A stretch of 64,000 bases of DNA from Hemicordylus capensis (Eukaryota; Chordata; Lepidosauria; Squamata; Cordylidae), in NCBI RefSeq assembly GCF_027244095.1, contig NC_069661.1, positions 183,042,501-183,106,500 of the forward strand, in the 5' to 3' direction. Below are positions 1 to 12,054 of this stretch, piece by piece. Within the stretch, counting starts at the first letter, position 1. Each line of letters begins with the position of its first letter. Both the position numbers and the translations under genes were made by a program. The notes under the pieces are model-generated. The model was not told where the DNA came from. It worked only from the letters and a program-made list of their open reading frames with translations, and did no database searches.

Positions 1-159
1 CACTTTAGAAAGCATTCCTTGCTGGGCAGCTACACTTGATTAGGTGTGTTTTTCCAAGCCAGGGGGCTTGGAATAACAACTCTATACAGTTGCGGGAAGC
101 AGCACCATCCACAGTGCTATAAAGCCCTTAATGGTGCTATTAAGCCCTTATCCACCATC

Positions 160-562
160 CTATCAGCTTAGGTCCAGGGTATTTAAGAGAGCACCTTCTC
201 TGTTGTGAACCCTGTCACCTATTAAGATCATCTGGAGAGGTCTGATTACAGTTGCTGCCAACTTGTTTGTTGGCAGCTTGGTACAGGGCCTTCTCTGTGG
301 CTGCCCCAGGACTTTGGAACACGCTTCCTGCTGAAATAAGAGCATCTCCTTCTCTGTTTGTTTTTAGGAGGACCCTGAAGATGTACCTATTTTCCCAGGC
401 CTTTAACTGAAACCAAATTTTTAAATTTTAATGTGTTTTTATCTATTATGATTTTTATCTTTTTATGTATTTGAAATGTTTTATATTTTATATTATGTTT
501 TAATTCTGTACACCGCTTAGAGATTTCTATATTAAGTGGTATATCAATCAATCAATAAACAA
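160..562 (+). mobile_element. L2-type LINE 3' end
   Basis: This is a 5'-truncated non-LTR retrotransposon tail. It has the wording typical of reptile L2 3' regions: a 'gggccttctctgtggctgcccc' core near 290-310, an A/T-rich UTR, then a 'caccgcttagag...aagtggtatatc' end followed by an ATCA simple-repeat tail near 545-560. The same core recurs in antisense at 10466-10828 and in sense near 37900. The last C-terminal codons of the reverse transcriptase ORF may lie inside, but no intact frame is seen. Family assignment is from memory of reptile L2 elements and not from a search. Confidence 0.6.
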
Positions 563-2205
563 ATTTTAAAAAATTAATAGTAAAAAGCTTCCTTGCACAT
601 GTGCCATCTCCCCTTCCCTAGATGGAAGCTTTCAAAACATCTTGTATGGAAACTGCAGTTAAAGGTGCTGCGTACCAGGCAACATGCCCAGGTGTGCATT
701 GCAGGTTGCTCAAGTAACACCAGCAAATGGACAGATAGACACAAGAAATTTGTGGGAATACATGTTATCATATGATTGGACAACAGGAAGGTTTCCACGG
801 ATGGGGTTTCCTCAGGTTCATGTGTGGGGTCAGCACATTGATATTTCTGCCAAGCAATGTGGTATCACACCCCTGGCATGTGTTATATTTGTTGGGAAAC
901 AAGCGAGTTGCTCAGTTCCTGGTGTCACCAGGGGTCCATGTGTTTGTGCATATACTTCCGCAGTCCTTTATTACTGGAGACCTATCCCACAAAATGTGTC
1001 CATCTTATCATCGCATCTTTATTGTGTGGATTGACAAAGGGGGGACCATAAGAGACAGTGGAAAGCCGGCTTTCTGCAATGTGGTTATCTCTAGATGCAT
1101 TGAAGATTGGGATGTGGCAACACGGTGCCCCTGTTGCCAGGCCATGGCAGGAAGAGTGAGAGATTGCTGAGGGCAGGGCGACTGACCCGAGAGGTGACCA
1201 GCAAGAAGTGTGGCAGGAATAGAGCTGACAAGTTCCTGGACTGGTCTATGCCACCCTCTCTATGCTTTTGGGAACAGCCACAGCACAAAACCCAGGCTAT
1301 AATGGCGGCAGAATTCCGATGACACTATGCCGCCGTCAAACCGGAGATTCCATGAGTGAAATTCACTACAAACCAAAAGTTCAGATTACAGTTTGGGTTC
1401 GGGGGGGGGGGGAGTCCATTGGTTGGTAAGGTGACAAAACTGCGGTTTCACACATTTGGACAATCACAAAATTGAACCTCTGGCATGGTTGCCTCAGTTT
1501 AGCGTTATGTCCATAGGTGGACTTATTGTTTGACTCCCTGCTTCTTTCTACTCCCCCACAAGGAGATGGGCTGCTGTGTCTTCCCAATGTCAGTTAGTCT
1601 GTTCTGTCTCTATCTTTCACAATCTCCCTTGACCCTTTGTTGTTTGTGATTTGTCCCTGTCAATTCCTGACTCCTTCCCCCCCTCCAACTTTGCTCCACT
1701 GGCCCTCTGTGAGTCCAGATGGGCTCAGCTTACTCTTGTTTCGTGGACTTGTTTGGGAATGCATGGCCAGTTGAGCCGCTTCCTTATGTGGTCATCTAGT
1801 CTGACTCCCCCATGGTCTCCCTCTACCTAGTGTCCCTCAGCACATGCTTTGTTCTTCTCTCTGGTCCCCTGACCAACCCCAAGCCTCTCTGGACTCTTTA
1901 GTTGTCATGTTTCTCTGATATTGATTGCCATGGCTTCCCCTTGCTACAATCCCTCCCTCCCTCTCTCCTCCTATAGAGTATACATAGGATAAGCACATGT
2001 AGCCAGCATATAGGTACAACCATATAGATGTTTATTTACTGAGCCAGATAATTAAAAGTGAAGGTGAACCAATAGCACTCAGACATGTATTTCATCTTAA
2101 GTGTTCTGTGTCATGCGGGAATGCCCTACATTTTCATACCATTAAAGCCCCTTCTGATCCAAGAGGGGAGGGGAATTGGAACTCCATAACCAGAAATCCC
2201 TCATG
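563..2205. other. Unassigned non-coding sequence
   Basis: No gene or known repeat is recognised here. Short open frames on both strands lack any family signature. A run of about a dozen G residues sits near 1400-1412, and pyrimidine-rich sequence fills 1560-1960. Confidence 0.5.
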
Positions 2206-2510
2206 ACAGTACAGATAGAAGTGTACTTCTGTACCTGCGTTCAACATAACATGTGAATGACTGTATCTGTGTAGCAATCTGTACCTGTATACACTGTACA
2301 CTTGTACCAGTGTTGAACATAACATGTGAATTAGCCTATATTGTACCTGTGTTCATGTTAAAAGTTAATCTCGGTAGAGGCTGTTCAAATACATGGTACA
2401 GATCAAAAGTTTACTGCTACTGTACATAACGTGTGACTAACTTTACCTGTGATCACTGCACAAGATCAACACTCATACGAGTGTTGAACCGAACATCTGG
2501 GCTATTGTTT
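2206..2510. mobile_element. Non-autonomous DNA element, partial tandem copies
   Basis: Two related blocks (about 2206-2340 and 2385-2510) share the words 'gtacctgcgttcaacataac' and 'cgagtgttgaac', rich in GTAC and self-complementary steps. The same sequence recurs at 54292-54488, where the two ends are roughly inverted (an ATTCAGACATTATG-like end against a CATTCGTACGTTATG-like end). I infer a MITE-type family of about 200 bp with a partial tandem copy here. The superfamily is unknown. Confidence 0.5.
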
Positions 2511-2624
2511 CATGCTGATCCTGCTGGGAGATTAGTGATGAATGGATATCTAAAGCCCTGTTCAGGTGTTTAGAATTCCTGAACATGTCCTCAGTGGATT
2601 GCAGGAGTTCAAATGGATTGGACG

Positions 2625-2866
2625 TCCCACACCCTGCCTGTCACCCTCCCGGCCCTGCTCTTCACACTTACTGCAGTGTTCTTCTGAAGAGATTAACATT
2701 GTACGCATGATTGTGTGCTTCCCCATGATCAGGAGATTGGGATGCCTCACTCTTCCCATCATGGAAAGTCATGCAATCACACTTACAGCATTCACTTCTT
2801 CAGATGGATGCTGCAGTAAGTATGAAGGGCAGGGCCAAGAGGGTGAGTGATGGGCAAAGGGTGGGA
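2625..2866. repeat. Imperfect inverted repeat (stem about 50 bp)
   Basis: The left arm at about 2625-2683 (CCCACACCCTGCC...CTTACTGCAG) is the reverse complement, with scattered mismatches, of the right arm at about 2810-2866 (CTGCAGTAAGTATGAAG...GGGTGGG). The loop is about 125 bp. This fits a palindromic MITE whose outer ends have decayed. Confidence 0.55.
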
Positions 2867-2964
2867 CTTCTGACCCATCTGAAGCCCCATAAACCTGTTC
2901 AGTGTGCATTCTGTTAATGCTTAAGTGTCCCTCTATTAGCCTCTTTTAATTGCCTCAATCAGTT

Positions 2965-3240
2965 GTAACCCCTGCTAACTGGGCAAAGAGGCACCTTTTA
3001 AACGGGGTGATCCTCTCTCTCTCTCTCACTCTCTCTCTCTCTTTTTTAGCAGGGGGAGAGTAACTGGCCCTATCCACCCCCAGCACAGTACCTCTAGTGA
3101 CTGTTGCTAGTGTCTATCTTGTGCTTCTTATCTGATTGTGAGTCCTTTGGGGACAGAGATCCATTTAATTAATAATTAATAATCTATGTAAACCACTTTG
3201 GAAACTTTTGTTGAAAAGCGGTATATAAATATTTGTGGTG
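2965..3240 (+). mobile_element. LINE-tail repeat family, copy 1
   Basis: This is an abundant interspersed repeat with a fixed word order: 'gctaactgggcaaagaggcacc', 'agcagggggagagtaactgg', 'gattgtgagtcctttgggga', 'gtaaaccactttgg...gaaaagcggtatataaat', then a simple-repeat tail (here TGGTGA-like). The ending resembles L2/CR1-group 3' tails, so it is a 5'-truncated LINE or a SINE that borrows a LINE tail. Further copies lie at about 4737, 10160, 16525, 32515, 37015 and 62650. A TC-rich run near 3012-3042 sits inside it. Confidence 0.6.
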
Positions 3241-3780
3241 ATGGTGGTGGTTGTTGCATTGGGGAGCTTTTAATTACTAATTTCCTTACATTATTTTTCT
3301 AAAGTTTTAATAAGAAAGAACACTGTTTCACTATTTTTTAAAAATGACAGGAAATCAAAATTTAAAGGTCTCCCATTTCCAGGAACAAAAACTAACACTG
3401 GGGCTCTTAAGACAAGCTATTCAGAGGCATTAAGAAGCTATTCATCGCTAATCGTCCACCTGAGATAAACAGGAAGCAATAAAATGAACTGAACCTGCTC
3501 CAAGCAATAAAATTTGCCAGGGACCTTTACTGAATGGGACTTACTTGTGAAAAATGTCTTGGTCATGGAAAAGGCCACTGCTGAATAATATAGCACTAAA
3601 TTAAAGTTATACGTAGAACCTCCAAGAAGACCACATCCAGATAACGGTGGAGACAAATGTCTCAACAGCAGTAAAGGGATCAAGCATGGAAGCAACTTTC
3701 GACAACAAAAGACAGAGGGAGATGGCACAGATTTATAAACTGTGAACAGGCAAAAAGAGGGAATAGAGAAAAACATACTG
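3241..3780. other. Unassigned non-coding sequence
   Basis: A/T-moderate sequence with no recognised gene or repeat. A 121-codon minus-strand open frame across 3438-3803 has no domain and runs into the neighbouring MITE, so I treat it as chance. Confidence 0.45.
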
Positions 3781-4264
3781 AGGTTGTTCTCACGAGCAGC
3801 CAAGGCCAGGCTAGGGCAGCTAAGCCCAGGCCTGCCTGCCCACTAGAACCACTTGGAGCTGCGTAGCTACCAGCAGTGCCTTGGCAGCAAACCTGCCTAG
3901 GAAGCCTGCCGGTTAGCCAAGGTTTAGAGTGCGAGTGCATCCTTAACCAGGACTAACTGCTCTTGTGTCAGAGCCAACTGCTCCCAGGCGGTGTTGGCAC
4001 AGGAGCAGCCTCCCAGGTGTCACTGGAGGGATCCCCACAATGCACTGTACACTCTCACAGTGCATTGTGGGATTTTGGGGGGCTGGGATGACGTGTCCTG
4101 TCCCCCCAACCTCCGCACTTCCTGGGCCAGCAGCAGCTTCTCTGGGCACACAATCCATGCACCCAGCAACTCTTCTAGATTGCCTGCAGAAAAGGAAAGT
4201 TGCTGCAGCTTTCCCCACCACCTGCCCTCAAGCCTGCACATTGGATTGTGAGAAAGGGCTCGTT
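3781..4264. mobile_element. Palindromic MITE ('TTCTCAC' family)
   Basis: The left end (GAGGTTGTTCTCACGAGCAG) and the reverse complement of the right end (GAGCCCTTTCTCACAATCC) share a TTCTCAC core. A near-perfect hairpin formed by CCCACAATGCACTGT and ACAGTGCATTGTGGG lies inside at about 4029-4074. GC-rich, self-complementary copies with related ends occur at 27290, 35752, 36436, 48864 and 49735. No transposase is present, so it is non-autonomous. Confidence 0.5.
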
Positions 4265-5453
4265 TTCTATTAAATGACTAATGTTCATAATCATCCAATG
4301 AAATTGATTAACTGAGTTCAGAAAGAGGAAGAAAAAGGGGTGCAATGGCATTGATTGCCTTAGAATACTGTGATTGCCAGCAACATAGGTAATTCTGAGG
4401 AAATAACTTTGTCTAATTTTGTCTTAGTTAAGACATATAAAACAGGATATATCTGATTCATATATCTGAATACCAGATTCTGGAGGTGGCTGTGGGCATC
4501 ATGTTCTGACTGTGCGTTTCCTACAGGTTTGTGAGTTTTCACTGTTTAGAGCACATAGATGAACCTATAATCCAATATAGCAATGTACATTCTGTTATTA
4601 TCATCTTGAAAGAGAATATATGCAAGCTACACTATGGTTGCACTATGTGTATTTTTATAGCAATGGCTTGTCTTTAAAACATGGCTAAATTTGTATTACC
4701 TTCCCATGTTGTAAAACCCTTCAGCTGGAAAATCATTAATCTGTGTAAACCACTTTGAGAACTGTTGTTGAAAAGTGGTATATAAGTTGTCATAAATATT
4801 TGTAGTTGTAGCTGAAAAAAACTGGAAAACATGAAGCAATTAAATGACAACTGTACATTGTCTCAAGATCAGAGGTACACCCATGTAGTTTTGGAGCTTG
4901 GATCTAAAGGCCTTTTGGGGGGCCCCCAGCTGCCCCTGCTACTAAATAAGCTGCAATGCACTATTTTTAATTTTTTTTTTTTTTACACCAGAAAATGCTC
5001 AGGGAACGCTGGAAACTTTGGGGGGGGGGGGTTTCAGAAGAGATTCTGAATAAGATACTTCCCACAGACTTGCAGAGAGATACCACATTTTGCATGGACA
5101 ATCCTGCCATTTAAATTAGTGGGCAGCTCAGCAATTGTAGCCCCCTCCCAAGGCCAGCATTTGGAAGCCCCCCAGGCCTGCAGGGTACTGGACCTCCACC
5201 CGGAATTCCAGTCCAAAGAGCGCCACTGCTCAAGACTCATGCACAGGCAGGCTAGCTTGGACATGACTGTCCTATTGTTCCTGCCAGTTTCTGAGTAACA
5301 CAGAACTGTCATAGATGAGTAGATGAGCTACTGTGTCACTTTCTTAGCATGCCTATTTTTGCTTATGATCCATGAATCAGACAACGTACTTGCTCCAAGG
5401 AGGCAGCTGCCCTGCACAGGATGGTATGCCCACCTGATTTATTTTTTTCAACT
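4265..5453. other. Mostly unassigned; LINE-tail scrap at 4737-4800
   Basis: The segment 4737-4800 carries the end of the LINE-tail repeat (gtaaaccactttgag...gaaaagtggtatataa). Homopolymers follow (T run about 4972-4984, G run about 5022-5032). Nothing else is recognised. Confidence 0.45.
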
Positions 5454-5597
5454 AGAGCAGAAGCTCCCAACCTGTGGACCTCCAGATGTTGCTGAACTAA
5501 AGATCTCATCAACCCCAGCCACAATTTATTGTAGCTGGGGTAGATGGGAGTTGTAGTTCAGCAACACATGAAGGATCACAAATTGGGAATCCCTGAA
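5454..5597. mobile_element. Palindromic hAT-like MITE
   Basis: The arms 'gctcccaacctgtggacc' and 'ggatcacaaattgggaatcc' are inverted, and the interior has the familiar 'ctgaactaaagatctcatca...gggagttgtagttcagcaac' palindrome seen in widespread amniote hAT MITEs. A second member lies at 51488-51634. Length is about 145 bp, without coding sequence. Target duplications are not clear. Confidence 0.6.
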
Positions 5598-6627
5598 CGA
5601 GAGCAAAGTGGTTGTGTTTTGTCAGGTACCAATGATGGCATCATCATCTTAAAACATCTTCCATACCACCATTTTGATTCTGAATACAGAGAGGAACAAA
5701 CTATATGTGCAATTTTCCATATTTCCCCCTATGCTAATGTATCGTATACTTCATTCTCTGGGATAAATGTTGTCAGTGCAATTTTTAGTGGTTCTCCCTG
5801 TCAATAGGAGAACTTTATACTGGTGCAATATTGCTGATGCTGATTTCTGATGGCTGAAATTCCACTAACACCACCCTTCCCCAATGCACTGGCAGTTCCT
5901 TCGTGAAGAGCCAGGCCTATGTTAGAGACATGTTTTGTTTTTTAAACCCAGATGATAAAGTGTGCCTTTTTCCTTTTCTTTAATTTTGCAACCATTTTTC
6001 AAATTAACACATTTTCCAAAGCTTGGTTCTGTTTGGCAAGAAATAATTTGTCGCTCCCTTTCTCAGAAACAACCGGTTGGTTGAAGGAGGGGGGAAACAT
6101 CCCTCTGTTTCTCAGAATAAATATTCCCTGCTAGCTTCTTGGCATACACTGAGCCCACCCTTTCAGAAAGAAATTAGATCCTTAGGCAAACAATTTTTTT
6201 TAAACTAAGTTTTAAACCCCAGCTGTTAAAACATTTGGTCTGCATGCCTCCCCTTTGCAAAGCATACAGTCATTTTAGACATTTTGCTTGTGTGTTGGAA
6301 GAAAACTAAGACCCTCTACCATGAAGATGGACAGCATGGCTCATTTCTGTTCTGTTCTTCCTCACTGCCATCCTCCTCATCACCACCTTCTTTCCACATT
6401 CCTGGAGGACAGTCAGAAGATTTATTGTATAATTCCTTTGGCGGCTGTAAGCCGAGCATGCAGCTACAGCTTGTTTTAATTAGGAAATCGGAGCATTTAT
6501 TTTATGTAGGTCACATCAGTTTTTGATTCTGCATCTCATAAAGTTATAACCTTTCTGAAGTCAGTTCTGCATGCATGTGTGCATGGCTGGATTTTGGGGA
6601 GAGGAGAAGAAAAAATGGAGAGAAGAG
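5598..6627. other. Unassigned non-coding sequence
   Basis: No gene or repeat signature is recognised. Short frames (up to 87 codons) overlap on both strands without family features. Confidence 0.45.
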
Positions 6628-6932
6628 GAGAGCTGGTCCTGTGGTAACAAGCATGACTTGTCCCCATAGCTAAGCAGGGTCTGCCCTGCTTGCATATGAA
6701 AGGAAGACTAGAAGTGTTTGCACTGTAAGATATTTCCCTTAGGGGATGGAGCTGCTCTGGGAAGAGCATCTACGTTCCAAGTTCTCACCCTGGCATCTCC
6801 AAGATAGGGCTGAGAGAGATTCCTGCCTGCAACCTTGGAGAAGCCGCTGCCAGTCTGTGAAGACAATACTGAGCTAGATGGACCTATGGTCTGACTCCGT
6901 ATATGGCAGTTTCCTATGTTCCTATGTTCCTA
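6628..6932 (+). mobile_element. 5S rRNA-derived SINE, copy 1
   Basis: The head contains 'tagctaagcagggtctgccc...gcatatgaaaggaagac', matching in order the internal promoter of vertebrate 5S rRNA (AGCTAAGCAGGGTC then GGATGGGAGACC). The body reads '...cagagcatct...ccctggcatctccaagatagggctgagagagattcc...gccgctgccagtctgtgaagacaatactgagctaga', and the end is a short repeated 'ttcctatg' tail. It is therefore a Pol III-type, 5S-headed retroposon of about 300 bp, sense orientation. Other copies lie at 12889 (+), 15241 (-) and 19968 (-). Confidence 0.75.
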
Positions 6933-8304
6933 TTGGCTTGCCTGATGCTTCTGAGTGTTCTCCGGCCGTGTGCCATGCTGAGAACACTGTCTCTGAGAGA
7001 AATGATGAGAAAGACATTTCTCTGCATGTCGAGATGTGGCCCTTGGCAAATCTATCTCTTTTTGCAAGGGTAAAAGGCTCTGAGACAGGATTTAGGGTGG
7101 CAGGCTAGGCTTCCAACTGCCAAGTACTTGGCACTTTGGGAATGAGAAGAACCTATTGTGCAAGTGATATTTCTGTCCGCCCTTGTAATTCACATCAATT
7201 GGAATGGAATTAAAATAAAATGGTCTCCATCAGTCAAAGCACAAAGATGACCTCTTTCAAAGAGTTATTCAAATCCTATCCTTAGAAGAGGGTATTTAGT
7301 TTAATGAGGTTCTCAGGGACCTTCCTAGCACTGCTGCTCTCAGGTGTTTACTTCACCTGTCCAAAACAAAGAATAACACATCAGCTGCTACTGAGCTATC
7401 GCATCATCCTGCTATTGACATACAGGTCTTCACTTGTTAAAATAGTCCACTTGGCTATGGCGTTGCTGGGCATACTTCCAGCATTAACACCTCATGAAAG
7501 ATAATAGGAATACCATGAACCCTGTGCCAATAGTGTGTAATTATTCAGGAAGGAGGTATCCCTAACAGTTACATAACACTGGATGAAAGCTTTTTTAAAA
7601 GATACGATCGCACCAGATGACCTCCTTAAGCTATGTACCAAAACATAACAGAAATAGATGTTGAAGTCTCTCCCTCATCATGAATGATGCCTCTGATTAG
7701 GATTCGCCTTCCAGGTTTTGATGTAGGAACTACAATTGATTAAGCACATGCTTCAAAAACGTTTAGGGTGTTTTGTTTTGTTTTAAGCACCCAGATTGGA
7801 GTCCTCTGCATGGAACTATGGATGGGAGGCGGCGGCTTTACTCTCTGCCCCATCCACAGTGTCAGCCTTGGCTGCTCCCCTCCCCTGGTACAGCATCTAT
7901 CTGTGGTGAGAAAACGTTCCCACTGGTATCTCATAAAACAAGTGCTAACTTCCTACCACTTCCCATATGATACCAGGATAGATTTGAGAGAATACTGTCC
8001 ACTAAGCTTGAACATGTGCTAGTGAAAAAGTACTACATATAAGTACATTTACTTGCACGTAGGCTCTCCAGGTTGGCACTTCAGGCTGGAGCACTGAACT
8101 GTGAACAGGCAATATCCTTTTCATCTCTTCCCAGCTGAGTTGTTTTTACCTAATCTTTTGTCACATTTTGGTTGTTTTCCATTCAAGAGGAAATGGTGGT
8201 ATTGAATGTTAATAAGGTTAGAACATGTGCTCAGACAAATAATCAAATTCCTTATTCTGCAATAGCCTACTTCTGATACATTTCATTTTGGTGCATTATG
8301 TCAA
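6933..8304. other. Unassigned non-coding sequence
   Basis: Nothing recognised; no supported exon or repeat. Overlapping frames near 7740-8022 on both strands look like chance openness. Confidence 0.45.
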
Positions 8305-8385
8305 GGCCACTGTGTGAAACATGATGCTGGACTAGATAGGCCTTGGGCCTGATCCAGCAGAGCTATTCTTATGTTCTCCTTATGA
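8305..8385 (+). mobile_element. CR1 LINE 3' terminus
   Basis: The words 'cactgtgtgaaac...ctggactagataggcc...gatccagcagagct...cttatgttct' are the sense form of the CR1 3' end seen in antisense at 40741 and 56551. Only about 80 bp remain, a typical extreme 5' truncation. Confidence 0.65.
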
Positions 8386-8979
8386 GCTCTTCTTCTTTCC
8401 TAGGAATTCTTTAGAATAACTTCACCACTGCACAGCCCTGGAGAGAGTAAGGAAACTTTTTATGAATTCATATGAGCCCTTTGGAGCTATAGAATTCATT
8501 ATTTTATCCATCAATCAATATATAGATAAAACATTTTTAACTCTCAAAGTGACTAATGACTCAGTGCCAACAAACCACTTTTTCTGCAGTGAGGGTGTGG
8601 TTTGCCTTACACTTTATATGGAGCAGAACTAGCTCTTCCTATTTTTCTTGCTGCTCTGAGGGATGGCAAAGGAGTATTTACATAATGAAAAATAGCCAAT
8701 TGCTATTGCTCCATTCGTGCTCATAGCTCAGGATAGTGTTTTGTTTTTACAGAAGGATTGGAATTTATTTTATTTGATTTTTGCTATTTTTAAAAAGACT
8801 GTGTACATTGGCAAGGCAAAATTTCCTCCTGGAACAGTATCACAAGTGTTTGCAGAATATAATTTTTCACAGTCAGAGATCCATGAAGCAAAATCAGGAA
8901 GTTTCACAAAATGCCAGATAAGCGTCTTAGTCAGGCAGACTGGCTCTAAAGTCTAGCTGATTCCTTGGACCAAAGAATG
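8386..8979. other. Unassigned non-coding sequence
   Basis: A/T-rich sequence with no recognised element. The 79-codon frame at 8717-8956 has no domain. Confidence 0.4.
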
Positions 8980-9082
8980 CTCAAATGGTCATCCTGGCTC
9001 TTCCACTGACACAGTGTGTGGTCTTGGGCAAGTCATAATTCTTTTCTAGTGCCTCTATGTGCACAAAAACGGAATGAGGACA
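8980..9082 (+). mobile_element. Ancient MIR-like SINE core
   Basis: The stretch 'ggctcttccactgac...gtgtgtggtcttgggcaagtcat...gcctctatgtgc...aatgagga' follows the order of the MIR core. It is diverged and lacks the tRNA-related head, as expected for an old amniote SINE. Confidence 0.55.
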
Positions 9083-9540
9083 TGAAATCCACCCTTTCAG
9101 TCCAATGAAAAATCAGTTGACATTTGCACAGCTGGTTGCTGCAAATATTGGATAATCAAAGAGGTTTGACACTGAGACTTGGTTCACTTTTAGGCTACTA
9201 TTTGCACTTAGCTATGCATACCCAAATCCATCTGTTAATACAATATATGTCCTTAAATAACTACTTTTCCTTTATAATCACCAACATCAGGGCAATATGC
9301 CAAATCAAGGTGTGGAGGATATGTTCTGCAGCCAGTCCAGTGCCTGCCAAAGGATGAAACAGCACACTCTTATTCTCTTCTCCACCTGAAATGGGGTCTG
9401 TGTCACAAACCACCTGTGTTAAGGCTGGGAATCACTGTATCTGCCTACTGCTGCCCCATGTGGCAACCAGCTGAACTACACTAGTCTTGTCCGGCATAGA
9501 AATCTTAAGCCCTCAACTGACGCTGCCCACCAGCCTGTTC
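9083..9540. other. Unassigned non-coding sequence
   Basis: No recognised gene or repeat. Confidence 0.4.
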
Positions 9541-9960
9541 ACTGGCTCTTTCCAAGCCAGGAAAGATATCATGGTTCCCTCCCTGGACTCAGGTTTTGCC
9601 TAGGTCCCAAAGTCTCCTTGGTCCTAGTGTGTTCTGATCTTGGTTCTGCTTGGCTTGGCTTGACTCCTGACTTCGGCTTTGACTTTTTGATTGTCTTCCA
9701 TTTGTTCTTCTTGTCTGTCTGCTTGGCTTTGACCCTTGGCTTCAGCTCAGCTCCCATTCACAGCTTGTCTCTCTGATTGTGGTTTTTGGTTTGCTTGCTT
9801 GGCTTTGGCATTGTCTCCTGGCTTGCTTCCTGATTCCAGTTCCTGTCTGTTCCCTCAGTCCTGGTTCTCTGCTAGGCCTCCCCATTCCCTCTCTGGGTTC
9901 CAAGTTCCAACCTACCCTCCAGTCAGTGGCTGTCCACAACCCAGAACTAACACTTTTAGG
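9541..9960. repeat. TTGGCTT/TTTGACT-rich degenerate repeat block
   Basis: Repeated words such as 'ggcttggcttgact', 'ggctttgac' and 'ctgcttggctttgac' make a pyrimidine- and TTGG-rich strand. This keeps several frames open (80 codons minus, 77 codons plus), so those frames should not be taken as genes. Similar composition is seen inside LTRs of some reptile LTR elements, but I see no clear ends here. Confidence 0.4.
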
Positions 9961-10159
9961 TGTGCCTAAATGCATACAGTCCATAGGAGCTCACCTTATT
10001 AGATAAGGTTCTTGGTGATACAGAAGTGAAAACTCAATCCTTTCCTGATAACATTCATAATGCCTTCATTCATTATGAATAAAATAACAGCATTTAAATA
10101 TGTTGTTAAATATATTGTTAATATATGTCAAATATGTCAGCTCATTGCTGATTAGCTTC

Positions 10160-10465
10160 AGTCCTGCTAACTGGGCAAAGAGACATCTTTTAAAGTGATG
10201 GTTCTTATTAAGCAGGATAATCTTATTATTAAGTTGGATAATCTTATTATTAAGATTAAGATATAATAATTATTATATTAAGATATAATAATCTTATTAT
10301 TAAGTTGGATAATTAAGTTGGTTCTTATTAAGTTGGATAATCTTATTATCCAACCCCAGCACAGCACTCTCCAATGTCTGTTGTTGGTGTATGTCTATGT
10401 TTCTTTTTAAATTGTAAAGAGGGTCATTTTCTTCAGGGTCAGAAAACCATCTAATTATTATTACT
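10160..10465 (+). mobile_element. LINE-tail repeat copy, 5' portion
   Basis: It has 'gctaactgggcaaagagacatc', then an expanded A/T tract of repeated 'ttattaagttggataatc' words (10205-10350), then 'aaccccagcacagcactctccaa'. The repeat's last piece (gtaaacagctttgaaaac...gaaaagcagg) resumes at 10829-10868, so the copy is split by the L2 fragment in between. Confidence 0.6.
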
Positions 10466-10828
10466 ATTTATTTATTTATTTATTTATTTATTACATTTAT
10501 AGACCACCTGATCCAAAGGCTCTAGTCAGTGCAAAACAAGTTTAAAAAGACATCAAACAAACACCATCTAAAACACACTACTTAAAACAATACAAAAACA
10601 ATTTTAAAACCATTCAAAACCATTTAAAACCAATTAAAGTACTCCAAAACAATTTTAAAACCTTGGAAGGCCAGGCCAAACAAGAAAGTTTTCAAGGCTC
10701 TCTTAAAATCCAGCAGTGAGCCTAAACTGTGGATATTTGCCGGAAGCGCATTCCATAAGCCAGGAGCCGCTACAGAGAAGGCCTGGTTCTGAGTCACCAC
10801 CAGACGTACCAGTGGTAACTGGAGATTT
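10466..10828 (-). mobile_element. L2-type LINE 3' end, antisense, nested
   Basis: Read on the minus strand it gives 'ccaggccttctctgtagcggctcctgg...ggaatgcgcttccgg', an A/T-rich UTR and a 'gtggtctataaatg' end with a TAAA-rich tail (the TTTATTTATT run at about 10466-10492 on the plus strand). It is the same family as the copy at 160. It interrupts the LINE-tail repeat, so it is the younger insertion. Confidence 0.65.
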
Positions 10829-10865
10829 TCTATGTAAACAGCTTTGAAAACTTTTGTTGAAAAGC

Positions 10866-10912
<47 letters not shown>
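10829..10912 (+). mobile_element. LINE-tail repeat, 3' remainder plus (GAT)n tail
   Basis: The words 'tctatgtaaacagctttgaaaac' and 'gaaaagcagg' complete the copy begun at 10160. A perfect GAT trinucleotide run of about 45 bp follows (10868-10912), apparently grown from the retroposon tail. Confidence 0.6.
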
Positions 10913-12054
10913 AGTCACCAGACACGAAGTAGAAAGCCCAAGATGGTGACAGAGGCAGCATTTCTGATTACATTAGTTTTGTGCACCAACAAGGGGGAAG
11001 TATCAAGCTGAAACACTTATCTTATATATATGCAAAACGCTTTTGAAGGCAACACCAGTTCACATATGTGCAGCTATTGCCACTACATCTAGCAATGTCA
11101 CTTTCCTTTCTTGCTGGTTTGCCTAAAGAAAAATGAAAGAGAACTACTGCCTTCTCCAATAACAACTTCAAGACATTGTCAGCACCTGATGGTGGTTCAA
11201 AAGGAAACATGGCAGGAGCCCGCCGGGTACACATTTCTTGGTCCATGCTCTCTTTACATCCCTTACAGAACAGAATCAGGCCTTCCTAATCCTGGCCCAC
11301 CTTCCCCTGGGTCCATTGTTGCAGAGAAATTACTTATTTTTATAAGTAACTGTATAGGGAGCAGCTTTAACTGAGAAACAAAGAGTTTGCTTTTTATTAC
11401 TAACTATAACACAGACTAAGAAAACAATAAACCGCTCTTATGCAGAGCTGGGTTTGAGTTCAGGACACCAACTGAAGAGAGGACAAACAAATTCTGTGAC
11501 TCCACCCACCCACCCCAAGCCAGTACACAGGCACATTCAAATGGAGAAGCATGTTCCATACAAATAACTGAGACAATGTCTATGGAAAAATCCCAACATT
11601 TATTTCCTCCAGCAGTTGCTTATATCTAGTCTCTGCTGTCCATCATATGGCATTTCTGATTGATGCTCCTCCTTGGGTAAAACAGCATTTTTATTTTTTT
11701 TTTACTCTGGAAGAAAAATATCTTCCAGTGCTCAAAGTCACACGTGTGTGTTTTTTCCCTTGAGAAAGATAAATAGGCCTGAACAGCCTTTTCCCAAAGG
11801 AGAAGATTTCCCTCAAATCAGATTTTTCTCAAAGATAGAGGGCAGCATTCAATCTAGTTAGTTAGTTCCTTGCTAACTGGGCAAATCACTCGAATCAGCC
11901 AGATTCGGGTATAAATCATTTTGTACCTGAATCACTTCACATATCCCCAGTAGCAGCAGCTGCTGCTGCTGCTGCTGCAGCAGCAGCAATAGTTATGTCA
12001 AAGCACCATTGAAATCAATGAGACGATGATATAGCAGGGGGATGGTGAACATCA
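10913..12054. other. Unassigned sequence with a CAG/CTG hairpin
   Basis: No gene recognised. A GCA/TGC run of about 40 bp at 11948-11990 reads (CAG)3, (CTG)n, (CAG)n and can fold on itself. A T run lies at about 11688-11702. Confidence 0.45.

Noticed and set aside
6640-6720. 5S rRNA gene
   Set aside because: Only the promoter blocks match 5S; the rest is SINE body, and copies recur.
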